Shown: positions 17,396 through 26,995, counted from the first letter of the stretch. The stretch is 64,000 nucleotides of DNA from Pseudoalteromonas viridis (GCF_017742995.1 NZ_CP072426.1:186001-250000); one strand, 5' to 3'. The notes: generated by a model from the sequence alone, not told the origin. Translations and numbers: made by a program.

Positions 17396-18325
17396 ATGAT
17401 CACATTAAAAGCAGCGAATAAAGACAATTACAGTGACGTATTTGCACTGCAACTACTGCCAGACGACCTGAATTTTATCGCTTCACCGGCCGAAGCCCTG
17501 GCCGAATCCGCGTTTTTTCCATACTACCGAAATCTGCTGATCTACCGCGCGCAAACCCTGATCGGCTTTATTCAATATCATCCCATGGAGCCGGAAGGCA
17601 CCCAACATGAATATACCATCACTCAGCTGGTAATAGACAAACGCTTTCGGCGCCAGGGTTTTGCCACTCAGGCTTTGCAACAATTGCTATTGCAGCTCAG
17701 GGCCAAGTCGGATTGTCAGGTTATTTCAGCCGTGTATGTCGAGGGCAACGAGCGAATGCGCAACCTGCTCAGCCAGCTGTCATTTGAATATAAAGGGCGC
17801 TGGAATGACACCGCCTACCTGATGGAATGGCACAGTGATAAGCCCTTGCCTGAGGTGTATCTCAGCACCGTGTGGCAGAAGAATTTCGAACGACTGGGCG
17901 ACCTTGAACTGCACGAGCAACAAAAGCCCCTGGTCGCGCCTAATGACTGGACCTTACTGGAGGCCGCCTATAACCCGGACTTTGAAGTACGTGCTATCAG
18001 CCACCTGGGCAAACAAGTCGGATTGCTGATGTGGGTGACAGAGCAACCACACCGAGTTTCGATTTGGCGATTAATGGTCGATAAAGCCCATCAGCAGAAG
18101 GGGATAGGCAGACAAGCCCTTCAGGCTGCGCTGGACGAGATCCGCAGCCATCGAGAAATCACAGAAATTGCTATCTGCTACGTACCCGATAACCCGGTTG
18201 CAAAAGACTTTTATGCCAGCTTTGGCTTTGTCGAAACCGGCTTTGATGAGGAGGAGCAAGAAATGCTGGCCGAGATCAAATTAGGCCCGCCCAGCGTGCC
18301 TGCTCCTGAGTGTAAAGGGGCTTAA
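17396..18325 (+). CDS. tandem GNAT N-acetyltransferase
   Basis: The 309-residue protein contains two GNAT domains. In the first (about 1-145) the acetyl-CoA loop is RRQGFA at 85-90. In the second (about 165-300) it is KGIG at 235-238, followed by YVPDNPVAKDFYASFGF. Tandem GNAT proteins often keep one active and one degenerate domain; here both loops look intact. The substrate is unknown. AAGGAG precedes the ATG. The last codons and stop (ECKGA) are formed by a copy of the dispersed GTAAAGGGG motif, and the final 4 bases overlap the convergent MBL gene. Confidence 0.82.
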   Translation: MITLKAANKDNYSDVFALQLLPDDLNFIASPAEALAESAFFPYYRNLLIYRAQTLIGFIQYHPMEPEGTQHEYTITQLVIDKRFRRQGFATQALQQLLLQLRAKSDCQVISAVYVEGNERMRNLLSQLSFEYKGRWNDTAYLMEWHSDKPLPEVYLSTVWQKNFERLGDLELHEQQKPLVAPNDWTLLEAAYNPDFEVRAISHLGKQVGLLMWVTEQPHRVSIWRLMVDKAHQQKGIGRQALQAALDEIRSHREITEIAICYVPDNPVAKDFYASFGFVETGFDEEEQEMLAEIKLGPPSVPAPECKGA

Positions 18326-18326
18326 C
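18312..18326 (+). repeat. dispersed GTAAAGGGG motif, copy 2
   Basis: GTAAAGGGGCTTAAC overlaps the stop codon of the tandem acetyltransferase gene. It is identical to the copy at 25499. Confidence 0.55.
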
Positions 18327-19107
18327 ACAGGGAGATAAGCTGTTGGGGTTCGGCATAACGAATACCCGCCTGTTCAAACGCGTGGATATCGTCAGCGCCG
18401 TGATAATGATATACACAGAGCCTGGCTAAGACTGCTGGCGGGTACTCCTTTAAAAGCTCATCCAGGCCTGCGTGGCTGGGATTACCGGATGCCACGCAGT
18501 CATGGAAAATAATTTCTCCCTGAGTCACCTGGTGGATCAGCAACTCAGGAATGGGCCGGGTATCGCCGCTATAGAAAAATCGTCCGGGAAGATGCAAAGA
18601 GAAAGCACTGCCGGGCGCCTGATGACGAACAGGATAGCAGCTTAGTCTGAGCTGCTGATGAAAAAACTGCTCCCCCACTGGATGCAATTCAAAGGTATGC
18701 CAGATATCTTCTCGACGCTCCGCCAGGCCAGTATACGCCAGCATAGCAAACAGTGACTGGATCAATTGTACGGGCACATATAAACGCACTGTCTGACCAC
18801 TTAAGGCGGCCTTAAAATACAGCTGCTCCAGCCCGCCAATATGATCGTAGTGCAGGTGAGTAATAAATACCGCCCGGGGCAGCGACTGGCTACCAAAGGC
18901 CTGTTTATAACGCACCAGCGTATCATGACCGCAGTCGATCAGCAGCCAGGGGCGGGCTTCGCAGCAAATAACACAGGCGGCATTCCCCAGCTCGGCTGCA
19001 CTGGCCGCACCTACACCCAAAAATAACGCACTGTCTGGCACGCCTGTCTGAGGCTGTGTGCGCTTTGATTGCGTCTGTGCTGGCCGGGTCACTATCGAAT
19101 CTAACAT
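18322..19107 (-). CDS. MBL-fold metallohydrolase
   Basis: The 261-residue protein is a metallo-beta-lactamase-fold hydrolase. HLHYDH at 84-89 is the canonical HxHxDH zinc motif. SGDTRP (about 190) and HDCVAS (about 206) supply the later ligand region, and HYHGADD near the end gives the last His. It resembles RNase Z-like and phosphodiesterase-like members, but the substrate is not evident. The first ATG is at 19107; a TTG five codons earlier is possible. The 3' end overlaps the convergent acetyltransferase gene by 4 bases. Confidence 0.83.
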   Translation of the reverse strand: MLDSIVTRPAQTQSKRTQPQTGVPDSALFLGVGAASAAELGNAACVICCEARPWLLIDCGHDTLVRYKQAFGSQSLPRAVFITHLHYDHIGGLEQLYFKAALSGQTVRLYVPVQLIQSLFAMLAYTGLAERREDIWHTFELHPVGEQFFHQQLRLSCYPVRHQAPGSAFSLHLPGRFFYSGDTRPIPELLIHQVTQGEIIFHDCVASGNPSHAGLDELLKEYPPAVLARLCVYHYHGADDIHAFEQAGIRYAEPQQLISLC

Positions 19108-19372
19108 CAGTCTGCTCGTCAATACTCACCACTCGGTACAAAGACAATGCTAGATGCAATAATTGACATTCCCGTGACATACTCGCCCAGGTCCTGTAAA
19201 TAGTTACACCACTATTTGGTTAATTTCACCACATTCAGTCACTATCTGTTCAACGCTTAATTCTGCATTATCTTAACCTACTGATATTATTAAACTATTT
19301 TATTGGCACCCGTTTTGCTATAGTCCCTGTATATAAACCTGCATATAAAAAAGAACAAATTGGAATTGCGTC

Positions 19373-20401
19373 ATGATTAAAAAACTCTCTCCTTTATTCG
19401 CTGCACTGGCACTCAGTGGCTGTGTGATCCACATTGATGGCCGCAGCACAACCGTTGCAGACGTAGAGCTTGAAAAAACCCTGACCCTCAACGCCACCGA
19501 ACTGCGCAGCCTGGTCGCGGACACCAGCGCCGGTTCACTGGATATTGTGGGCGTCGACAACCTTACCCAGATTGAAGTCGATGCCAGAATACGGACTGAC
19601 AAAGAGCACAGTTATGAGCTTAGCCTTGAACAGGACGGTAACAATGCAAAGCTGATTGCAAAACATAACGCCCGCGTTGGTATTGTCTGGTACAGCGGCA
19701 ACAGCCCCAAAATTGACCTGTCCCTGCGCGTGCCCAGCCACCTGATGTTGGATATTGACGATGGTTCGGGTGACATTGTCATCACCGGCATGACCGGAGA
19801 TATCGAGCTGGAGGATGGTTCAGGTGATATCAGTATTAACGGGGCAGCAAACGTTAAAATTGACGATGGCTCAGGACAGATGCTGATCCGTGGTGTCAGC
19901 GGCATGCTGGATATCGAAGACGGCTCAGGCGACATAACCATTGAAGGCGGCAGTCAGCTTAAACTCGACGATGACTCGGGGCAGATCTATATCTCCGACA
20001 TCAGCGGCGATATGGACATTGAAGACGGCTCGGGCGACCTGCAAATCATTGGCGGACGTTCGCTCATCCTGGACGATGAATCGGGCAACATCAGCCTGAT
20101 GGACCTCAGTGGTGACCTGCGCATCGTGGATGGCTCGGGTAATGTCGAGATCCGTGGCGGTAACACCCTGGATTTACGCGATGATTCCGGCTTTGTGCGC
20201 GTTCAGAATTTACAGGGCAACGCCAAAGTGGACGACGGCAGTGGCAACCTGGTACTGCAAAATATTAAAGGCCATGTCACCATTGATGACGACTCCGGCG
20301 ACATCGAGGTGATAGAGGCGGGCGGTCTGACCATCACAGGCGACACCTCGGGCGGACAACGCATCGAAAAAGTCCGTGGCGAAGTGAATATCCGGGATTG
20401 A
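19373..20401 (+). CDS. beta-helix lipoprotein built of DGSGD repeats (DUF4097-like)
   Basis: The 342-residue protein begins with a lipoprotein signal with lipobox LSGC (Cys17). From about residue 120 to the end it is almost entirely a tandem repeat of 17-18 residues, about twelve units. They alternate between a form like DIEDGSGDITIEGG and a form like KLDDDSGQIYISDISG. This is the pattern of a right-handed parallel beta-helix of the DUF4097/putative adhesin type, with the Asp/Gly-rich turns stacked along one edge. It should be an elongated, acidic, possibly cation-binding rod anchored to a membrane. No function is established for the family. It appears monocistronic. Confidence 0.8.
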   Translation: MIKKLSPLFAALALSGCVIHIDGRSTTVADVELEKTLTLNATELRSLVADTSAGSLDIVGVDNLTQIEVDARIRTDKEHSYELSLEQDGNNAKLIAKHNARVGIVWYSGNSPKIDLSLRVPSHLMLDIDDGSGDIVITGMTGDIELEDGSGDISINGAANVKIDDGSGQMLIRGVSGMLDIEDGSGDITIEGGSQLKLDDDSGQIYISDISGDMDIEDGSGDLQIIGGRSLILDDESGNISLMDLSGDLRIVDGSGNVEIRGGNTLDLRDDSGFVRVQNLQGNAKVDDGSGNLVLQNIKGHVTIDDDSGDIEVIEAGGLTITGDTSGGQRIEKVRGEVNIRD

Positions 20402-20423
20402 TAGTCACTTTTTGCAAGTAAAG

Positions 20424-20497
20424 TGTCACCTTCTGCCAGTGAATCACCAGGCGTCACCTTCTACAATGACGTCATAACTTCTGGTAACAAGGTGACA
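20424..20497. promoter_or_regulatory. three GTCACCTT sites upstream of SDR-AraC operon
   Basis: The octamer GTCACCTT occurs as direct repeats within 20424-20434 (TGTCACCTTCT) and at 20453-20462 (GTCACCTTCT), 28 bases apart, and inverted at 20489-20497 (AAGGTGACA), which overlaps the ribosome binding site of the SDR gene. Such an arrangement suggests an operator, plausibly for the AraC-type product of the operon's second gene. Binding is inferred. Confidence 0.45.
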
Positions 20498-20499
20498 TC

Positions 20500-21279
20500 A
20501 TGACTTATACAAACACGGCCCTGATCACGGGCGCATCTTCGGGAATTGGCTTAGAGCTGGCGCGCTTACATGCGCAGCAGGGCGGCGATGTGGTGCTGGT
20601 TGCCCGCTCCGAAAACAAGCTGATTGCCCTTAAAGAAGAGCTGGAACATAGCTATGGTGTCAATGCCAGTGTCATAACCGCAGACTTAACCGACCCGGCA
20701 GCGGCGCAGCAGATCTACACCGCCACTAAACAACAGGGTATCGAGGTTGATATCCTGATCAATAATGCCGGATTCGGCGGCCATGGTTTTTTCCATCAGC
20801 GTGAATTGTCTTCAGACCTGGAAATGATCCAGGTAAACATTAATAGCCTGGTTGCACTGACCCATCTTTTTGTTCAAGACATGACCGCCCGCCAGCGCGG
20901 CAAGATCCTCAATGTTTCCTCAACGGCCTCGTTTATACCGGGCCCGTTGCAGGCCACTTATTATGCAACCAAAGCGTTTGTTACCTCGTTTTCGCAAGCG
21001 CTGGCTGAAGAGCTCAGAGACAAGGGGATCAGCGTGACCGCCTTGTGCCCGGGAGCCGTAGCGACTGAATTTGCCAAAACAGGCAACCTCGAAGAACTGG
21101 CGGTATTTAAACAAGGCAAAAGCGCCAGTTCTGTGGCCAAATGTGGGTATCAGGCCATGCAAAAAGGCCAGTTACTCGCTTTTAATGAGCCTGTGTTAAG
21201 CTTGCTGTTAAACTGGATTGTGCCTTTGCTGCCTCGTCGCCTGGTGCTATCTATGTCACGTCGTACAATGGAAAAATAA
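20500..21279 (+). CDS. short-chain dehydrogenase/reductase
   Basis: The 259-residue protein is a classical SDR. TGASSGIG at 8-15 is the cofactor-binding glycine motif. NNAG follows at about 88-91, STAS supplies the catalytic Ser, and YYATK (about 152-156) the Tyr and Lys. The sequence resembles the DltE/YqjQ-like group of uncharacterised reductases. AAGGTGA lies before the ATG. The stop codon overlaps the start of the next gene as TAATG, so the two are translationally coupled. Confidence 0.87.
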   Translation: MTYTNTALITGASSGIGLELARLHAQQGGDVVLVARSENKLIALKEELEHSYGVNASVITADLTDPAAAQQIYTATKQQGIEVDILINNAGFGGHGFFHQRELSSDLEMIQVNINSLVALTHLFVQDMTARQRGKILNVSSTASFIPGPLQATYYATKAFVTSFSQALAEELRDKGISVTALCPGAVATEFAKTGNLEELAVFKQGKSASSVAKCGYQAMQKGQLLAFNEPVLSLLLNWIVPLLPRRLVLSMSRRTMEK

Positions 21280-22283
21280 TGAAGCGCACAGCAAAGTTTA
21301 CTCTGTCACCGCACTGCCTGATCATGTTTAAAGATCTCGAGCTGGACCCGGCACTGCTGCTAAAACAGGCAAAACTGCCGGCTGATCTGTGGCACAATTT
21401 GCCAACCTCCGTCAATGCGGCCCAGTATTTTGACCTGTGGCATGCAATGGAGGCTCAGCTCGGTGAAACCTTGCCGCTGAAACTGGCGCAGCACCTGAAT
21501 ATAGAAGCGTTCGACCCGGCCATTTTTGCCTGTTTATGTAGTGCAGATCTAAGTAGTGCCATGCATCGTCTGAGCAGCTACAAGCCCCTGATAGGGCCGC
21601 TCACGCTGGACGTACAAGAAGATGTTCAGGGTCTGCTGCTGAGCCTCGACTGCTATGGGTATGACAAACCTTTGCCCAAGTCGCTGGGCTTGTGTGAGCT
21701 GGCCTTTTTTACCCAGCTTGCGCGCCTGGCAACGCGCTCAGAGCTAGTGCCCACAGCCCTATACGTCACACAACTTCCCGACAACCAGAACGATTTTGAC
21801 GCCTATTTTGGCACCCGCCTGACCCTCAGCAACCAGGTCGCAATACGGTTTAGCAGCGAGGATGCCAACAGGCCCTTCCTGACCGAAAACGCAGCCATGT
21901 GGTCGTTTTTTGAAAATGACCTGGCCCGGCGTTTGGCTGAGCTGGATGCCGGCGCCAGTATGAGCCAAAAAGTCAAAGCCCTGCTGATGGAGCTACTGCC
22001 ATCGGGGCAAGTGAGTGCCGAGCAGGTAGCCGCAAAGCTGGCTATCAGTAAACGAACATTACAGCGCAAACTGGATAGCGAGTCTGCCAATTTTCAGTCT
22101 CTGCTGAGCGCACTTCGCTCAGAGCTGGCCCGCCAATACCTGCACCGCTCCAGCATGTCTTTGCAGGAGATCGCGTTTTTGCTGGGGTTCAGCGACGCTA
22201 ACACCTTTATCCGGGCGTTTAGCAAATGGCATGGCGTTTCTCCTGGCCAGTTCCGCAACCAGCATGACAGCGGCACTAGGTAG
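21279..22283 (+). CDS. AraC family transcriptional regulator
   Basis: The 334-residue protein has an N-terminal ligand-sensing region of the Arabinose_bd type used by OruR/ArgR-like regulators (about 15-200) and a C-terminal AraC DNA-binding domain with two helix-turn-helix units (about 235-330). AISKRTLQRKL is the first recognition region and FLLGFSDANTFIRAFSKWHGVSP is the second. It is coupled to the SDR gene by a 1-base overlap and probably regulates that operon through the GTCACCTT sites upstream. The effector is unknown. Confidence 0.88.
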   Translation: MKRTAKFTLSPHCLIMFKDLELDPALLLKQAKLPADLWHNLPTSVNAAQYFDLWHAMEAQLGETLPLKLAQHLNIEAFDPAIFACLCSADLSSAMHRLSSYKPLIGPLTLDVQEDVQGLLLSLDCYGYDKPLPKSLGLCELAFFTQLARLATRSELVPTALYVTQLPDNQNDFDAYFGTRLTLSNQVAIRFSSEDANRPFLTENAAMWSFFENDLARRLAELDAGASMSQKVKALLMELLPSGQVSAEQVAAKLAISKRTLQRKLDSESANFQSLLSALRSELARQYLHRSSMSLQEIAFLLGFSDANTFIRAFSKWHGVSPGQFRNQHDSGTR

Positions 22284-22343
22284 GATTGTTCAATTTAATA
22301 GAAAAGTTGGATAGGCGTTTACACCCGCAGCACATAGAATTCA

Positions 22344-24548
22344 GTGTCATACTTTCGGACGCTGATTTTGAAAAATTTACTCGCCTTAACCTTTGCCGCT
22401 CATCTTGGTGCGCTGTGGCCCATAGCCTCATACAGCGCAGATTTTGCCGCATATAAGCAGCAATTCCCACTCAAGGGCAAGAAAAGCTTTACAGAGGCGC
22501 TCGAAGAAGGTGAGGCATTACTTGCAGATCCATCGCTTACCCCACAACAGCGGACCTTTGTGCTGCATCGCACGGCATTACACCTGGTGCGGCTGGACGA
22601 CTATAACGGCGCCCGGCTCAGGCTTGATGCACTGGCAAATCACCTGAGCGCACACCCCGATGACTCTATGCAGGGAAAGTACCACTGGGTAAGCGGCGAC
22701 CTGGCACTGCGCTTGGGGGATGGTCAGGGGGCTCAGGCGCATTTTCTCAGTGCCAGCGAATTTTTTTCTCGTACGCAAGACTGGCGCATGCTTAGCCATG
22801 CTCATCGCATGGTTGCCAATGCCCTTGCCAAGGACAGCCCGAACCTCAAAGCACTTGAGCATGTTGCCCTGGCAAAACATTATGCTGAACAGGACAACAA
22901 TATTCCGTTGCACAACGCCGCATTTGATACGCAAGCCCGAATCTATAAGCTCTTTGGCCAGTTAGACAGGGCACTGGAAAGCCGCCAGGCTCAGCTGACC
23001 TGGCTTGGGCAACAAAGTCAGCCAGATCAGGCCATGATGTCCTCAACTTACTACGGTCTGGCCGATATTTTTGTGGATTTCGGCGACCATCAGGCCGCAC
23101 TCGAAGCTTTCACCCAATCGTACCGCTACGACGAACAGGCAAATGACCGCTTGTACATGGGGCAAAATCAGATCCGAATTGCAGAACAACACCTGCACCT
23201 GGCCAATTTAGACGCTGCAACCCAGGCTTATGAACAGGCCAAAGCCATCAGCGAGTCCATAAACCACAAGCGTAATCTGGGCTGGGCCATAGCCGGGTTG
23301 GGGCGTGTTCAGCTGGCCAAAGCCAACTACCCGCAAGCGGCTAATTTAATTGGCCAGGGTCTGACGTTAATCAATCCGCAGCACAATCAGGCACTGCATC
23401 GCCAACACCTGGTCTGGTATGCCAGTGCCTTAAGCCATCAGGATCCGGGCCAGGCGATAGCGCAACTGGCGCCTTATTTCGACCCCAAACCAAATGACAC
23501 TATGGTGGAGGCCGCAAAAGTGCTGGCCTTTGCCTATCAGCAGCAACAAGACTTTACATCGGCATTGCGCTTTCAGACGCACGCAACTGAGCTGCTCCAG
23601 CAGCAAACGGAGCAATCGCGACTGACCCGGCTGGAAGCCAAAAAGCGCGACGCTGAATTGCACTTAGAAACGCTTAAAGTGAATCAGCTACAAAGCGGGC
23701 TGGATGAACAAAAGCGTCAGAGCAGGCTGCAAAGCGTGGTCCTGGCGGCGGCTATCATAGTGCTGCTGAACTTTTTCCTGATGTTTTATCTGTATCATCT
23801 GAAAAAACGTAAAGTGATGGAAAAAGAGGCCGCTGTACTCAACCAGGCACTGACCCTCAAACAACAGCTGCTGGCGGATGTCTCACATGAGCTGCGAACG
23901 CCACTGACGGTGCTCAAACTGAATATTGAGGCACTACAACACAACCTGATCACAGACCCCGATGCCACCTACACACTGATGCAAAGTCGTTTGTCTATGT
24001 TAAACACTTTGATAGCCGATATTTATGAACTGGCACAGGCAGACACACACAGCCTGCAACTGGACCTGCAAATACGACCGGCCAAAGCCCTGTTTGACGA
24101 GTTACTGAATGCCATTAAACCTTTAATCGCACAACATGAGCTGACGCTGAGTACAAAAAACACTCTGTCCGACACACTGGAAGTTGCCTGTGACATAGAC
24201 CGCATGCACCAGATCTTCAACAACCTGGCACGTAACAGCTGCCACTACACCAATAAGCCCGGACAAGTCAGTGTGACTATTACTCAGCAAGCTGAGCATC
24301 TGATCTGTCACTTTGAAGACTCCAGCCCGGGTGTCGGTGATGACGATTTACCGCGCCTCACCGAGCGCCTTTATCGCTGCGATAAATCACGCAGCCGCGA
24401 TCTGGGCGGTTCAGGCCTGGGGTTGTCGATTTGTCAGAAGCTCACTGAGTTGCATCAGGGGCAGTTATCTTTGTCGCACAGCAAACTGGGCGGCCTGTGC
24501 GTGACCCTGACGCTACCACTTGTACAACCCGCACAAGCCGATAACTAA
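22344..24548 (+). CDS. TPR-containing sensor histidine kinase
   Basis: The 734-residue protein has a signal-like N-terminus, a long helical region with tetratricopeptide-type repeats (about 60-440), a coiled coil, a transmembrane segment at about 462-486 and a kinase module. The phosphoacceptor His515 is in SHELRTP. The N box is [10 protein letters not shown] at about 625, and [10 protein letters not shown] at about 685 is the ATP-lid glycine box. The TPR part would be periplasmic and bind peptides or proteins. No response regulator gene is adjacent, so the partner is unknown. The given start is GTG; a TTG at 22368, with GGAC upstream, would give a more typical signal peptide ([13 protein letters not shown]). 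Confidence 0.83.
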   Translation: MSYFRTLILKNLLALTFAAHLGALWPIASYSADFAAYKQQFPLKGKKSFTEALEEGEALLADPSLTPQQRTFVLHRTALHLVRLDDYNGARLRLDALANHLSAHPDDSMQGKYHWVSGDLALRLGDGQGAQAHFLSASEFFSRTQDWRMLSHAHRMVANALAKDSPNLKALEHVALAKHYAEQDNNIPLHNAAFDTQARIYKLFGQLDRALESRQAQLTWLGQQSQPDQAMMSSTYYGLADIFVDFGDHQAALEAFTQSYRYDEQANDRLYMGQNQIRIAEQHLHLANLDAATQAYEQAKAISESINHKRNLGWAIAGLGRVQLAKANYPQAANLIGQGLTLINPQHNQALHRQHLVWYASALSHQDPGQAIAQLAPYFDPKPNDTMVEAAKVLAFAYQQQQDFTSALRFQTHATELLQQQTEQSRLTRLEAKKRDAELHLETLKVNQLQSGLDEQKRQSRLQSVVLAAAIIVLLNFFLMFYLYHLKKRKVMEKEAAVLNQALTLKQQLLADVSHELRTPLTVLKLNIEALQHNLITDPDATYTLMQSRLSMLNTLIADIYELAQADTHSLQLDLQIRPAKALFDELLNAIKPLIAQHELTLSTKNTLSDTLEVACDIDRMHQIFNNLARNSCHYTNKPGQVSVTITQQAEHLICHFEDSSPGVGDDDLPRLTERLYRCDKSRSRDLGGSGLGLSICQKLTELHQGQLSLSHSKLGGLCVTLTLPLVQPAQADN

Positions 24549-24742
24549 GCTCAGTTACCTTCCCATGCTTTCACTTGGTGCCGTTTTACTTTCATGTAAT
24601 TACGGCTAATCTAAAAGCATCATCGTCTGAACGCTGGGCGATTCATTCTATTTTTCCAATCGAACCAATTAATTTAACCCATTATACAAATGAATCGATT
24701 CGCCTGATAATGGCTTCATCGAAATCAAAGGAGACAAACATT

Positions 24743-25474
24743 ATGCTAAACAATATCGAAGGTCAGACAGTTCCTCAGGTCACATTCCCGGTACGTGAAA
24801 ACGACGAATGGAAAAATATCAGCACCGATGATCTGTTCAAAGGCAAAACCGTTGTGGTGTTCTCGCTGCCTGGCGCCTTTACACCGACCTGTTCATCAAC
24901 GCACCTGCCACGTTACAACGAACTGGCTGGCGTATTTAAACAAAATGGGGTTGATGAGATCGTCTGTATCTCTGTCAACGATACCTTTGTGATGAATGCC
25001 TGGGCCAAAGATCAGGAAGCAGAAAACGTAACGCTTATCCCGGACGGAAACGGTGAGTTTTCCGAAGGCATGGGCATGTTAGTAGACAAAAAAGAGCTGG
25101 GCTTTGGCAAACGCAGCTGGCGTTACTCTATGCTGGTGAAAGACGGCGTGATTGAAAAAATGTTCATTGAGCCGGATGTACCGGGCGACCCGTTTGAAGT
25201 ATCTGATGCCGATACCATGCTTGAATACATCAACCCGGAGCAGGTAAAACCGCAGCCAGTTTCGATCATCACCAAACCTGGCTGTCCTTTCTGCGCCAAA
25301 GCGAAAGCCCTGCTGGACGAACAAGGTCTGGTTTATGAAGAACTGGTGTTAGGCCAGCAAGCCACCCTGACCAGCCTTAAAGCGCTGTCTGGCCGTGAAA
25401 CTGTGCCGCAGGTATTCATTGGCGGTAAACACATTGGTGGTTCAGACGACCTGGCGACCTACTTCGCGCAGTAA
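24743..25474 (+). CDS. hybrid peroxiredoxin-glutaredoxin
   Basis: The 243-residue protein fuses a Prx5-type peroxiredoxin (about 1-165) to a glutaredoxin (about 170-243). The peroxidatic cysteine is Cys50 in PGAFTPTC. The glutaredoxin CPFC at 181-184 is followed by TVPQVFI and GG motifs for glutathione binding. In characterised hybrids (for example from Haemophilus) the glutaredoxin domain recycles the peroxidase with glutathione, reducing H2O2 and alkyl peroxides in the cytoplasm. A longer frame begins at 24575, but AAAGGAGA lies before the ATG at 24743 and that start matches the family. It is followed on the same strand by a disulfide-reductase gene. Confidence 0.92.
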   Translation: MLNNIEGQTVPQVTFPVRENDEWKNISTDDLFKGKTVVVFSLPGAFTPTCSSTHLPRYNELAGVFKQNGVDEIVCISVNDTFVMNAWAKDQEAENVTLIPDGNGEFSEGMGMLVDKKELGFGKRSWRYSMLVKDGVIEKMFIEPDVPGDPFEVSDADTMLEYINPEQVKPQPVSIITKPGCPFCAKAKALLDEQGLVYEELVLGQQATLTSLKALSGRETVPQVFIGGKHIGGSDDLATYFAQ

Positions 25475-25498
25475 CCACACGGACTAAAAAAGTCATCT

Positions 25499-25513
25499 GT
25501 AAAGGGGCTTAAC
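25499..25513 (+). repeat. dispersed GTAAAGGGG motif, copy 3
   Basis: GTAAAGGGGCTTAAC, identical to the copy at 18312, 25 bases after the peroxiredoxin stop. It contributes the 5' arm of a hairpin. Confidence 0.55.
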
Positions 25514-25520
25514 AGCCCCT
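25503..25520 (+). terminator. hairpin between peroxiredoxin and reductase genes
   Basis: AGGGGCT (25503-25509) pairs with AGCCCCT (25514-25520) around a 4-nt loop. No T-run follows, so it may be a weak attenuator or an mRNA-processing stem between the two genes instead of a full terminator. Confidence 0.45.
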
Positions 25521-25546
25521 CAACTCCCTTTGCTCAGAGGTAAAAC

Positions 25547-26995
25547 ATGAAACAACTTGAAACTGACGTAGTCGTGATTGGTGCGGGCACAGCCGGGCTC
25601 AGCGCCTATCGAAATGCCAAACAATCCACGGATAATGTGTTAATGATCGAAGCCGGTCAGTATGGCACCACTTGCGCGCGTGTCGGCTGCATGCCCAGCA
25701 AGTTGTTGATTGCCGCCGCGGAAGCCGCGCACAGCGTAACCGAAGCACCGAAATTTGGGGTTAATACCACAGCGCCAGAAATCGATGGCAAAGCCGTAAT
25801 GGCGCGGGTGCGCAGCGAGCGAGACCGATTTGTTGGTTTTGTACTGGAAGCCGTAGATAAGCTGCCAGAGCAAGACAGGATCAAGGGTTATGCACGCTTT
25901 TTGGATGCCAACCGGGTTCAGATTGACGACCATACGGTGATCACCGCCAAACGCTTTGTTATCGCGACCGGCTCAAGACCGAATATTCCAGGCTTCTTTC
26001 AGGCTTTTGGCGAGCGCTTAATCATTAACGATGACGTGTTTGACTGGCAGGACTTACCCGAGTCTGTGGCCGTGTTTGGCCCGGGCGTCATTGGCCTGGA
26101 GCTGGGACAAGCACTGCATCGCCTGGGTGTAAAGGTTAAGTTGTTCGGCGTCGGGGGCAACATTGGGCCGCTGACGGATCCGCAAATTCAGGATTATGCC
26201 AATACCGTGTTTGGCGAAGAATTTTATGTCGACAGCGATGCCAAAGTCTCTGATATGAAGCAGGTTGGCGACAAAGCACAACTGACCTACATTGACCACG
26301 ATGGCAAGCCACAGACCGAACAATTTGATTATGTGCTGGCAGCAACGGGCAGAGTGCCAAATGTCGATAAGCTGGGCCTGGAAAACACCGGCATTGAGCT
26401 CGATGAGCGCGGTGTGCCGCTGGCCGACCCTCATACCATGCAGTGCGGCGACAGCCATATCTTTATCGCCGGGGATGCCAGCAACCAGATCCCACTGCTG
26501 CACGAAGCGGCCGATCAGGGCACCATTGCCGGGCAAAATGCCGGACGTTTCCCGGATGTGCGCAATGGCCTGCGCCGCGCGCCAATAGCTGCGGTATTCA
26601 GCGATCCGCAAATTGCGATGGTGGGGGAGAGCTTTAAACAATTGAACGAGCGCTATGGCAAATGTGGCTGCTTTGCCATTGGTGAAGTGAGCTTTGAAAA
26701 CCAGGGCCGCAGCCGCGTGATGCTAAAAAATAAGGGTTATATGCACCTGTACGCAGAGCAGGGCAGTGGCTTGTTTCTGGGCGCTGAGTTTATCGGGCCT
26801 GCCGCTGAGCATATCGCGCATCTGCTGGCCTGGGCCGTGCAAAATAAGATGACGGTGCCTCAGATGCTGGATATGCCTTTCTATCACCCAGTCATTGAAG
26901 AGGGGCTGCGTACTGCGCTGAGAAACCTCAATGCCAGACTCAAATTTGGTCCGGATATTGTCCAGCATTGTATGGAATGCGGTCCGGGTGCTTAA
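25547..26995 (+). CDS. dihydrolipoyl dehydrogenase-like disulfide reductase
   Basis: The 482-residue protein is a class I pyridine nucleotide-disulfide oxidoreductase. GAGTAG (13-18) binds FAD. CARVGC gives redox Cys43 and Cys48, GPGVIG starts the NAD-binding fold, and HPVIEE near 447-452 supplies the His-Glu pair of the other subunit. It is annotated in relatives as lipoamide dehydrogenase, but it is not in an acyl-dehydrogenase operon and instead follows the hybrid peroxiredoxin. The C-terminus ends in CMECGPGA (Cys475 and Cys478), an extra cysteine pair not part of ordinary lipoamide dehydrogenases. A role in reducing glutathione or the peroxiredoxin is inferred from context only. Confidence 0.85.
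   Translation: MKQLETDVVVIGAGTAGLSAYRNAKQSTDNVLMIEAGQYGTTCARVGCMPSKLLIAAAEAAHSVTEAPKFGVNTTAPEIDGKAVMARVRSERDRFVGFVLEAVDKLPEQDRIKGYARFLDANRVQIDDHTVITAKRFVIATGSRPNIPGFFQAFGERLIINDDVFDWQDLPESVAVFGPGVIGLELGQALHRLGVKVKLFGVGGNIGPLTDPQIQDYANTVFGEEFYVDSDAKVSDMKQVGDKAQLTYIDHDGKPQTEQFDYVLAATGRVPNVDKLGLENTGIELDERGVPLADPHTMQCGDSHIFIAGDASNQIPLLHEAADQGTIAGQNAGRFPDVRNGLRRAPIAAVFSDPQIAMVGESFKQLNERYGKCGCFAIGEVSFENQGRSRVMLKNKGYMHLYAEQGSGLFLGAEFIGPAAEHIAHLLAWAVQNKMTVPQMLDMPFYHPVIEEGLRTALRNLNARLKFGPDIVQHCMECGPGA

Noticed and set aside
25547..26995. Lipoamide dehydrogenase subunit of pyruvate dehydrogenase
   Set aside because: No aceE/aceF or sucA/sucB genes adjoin, and the C-terminal cysteine pair is atypical.
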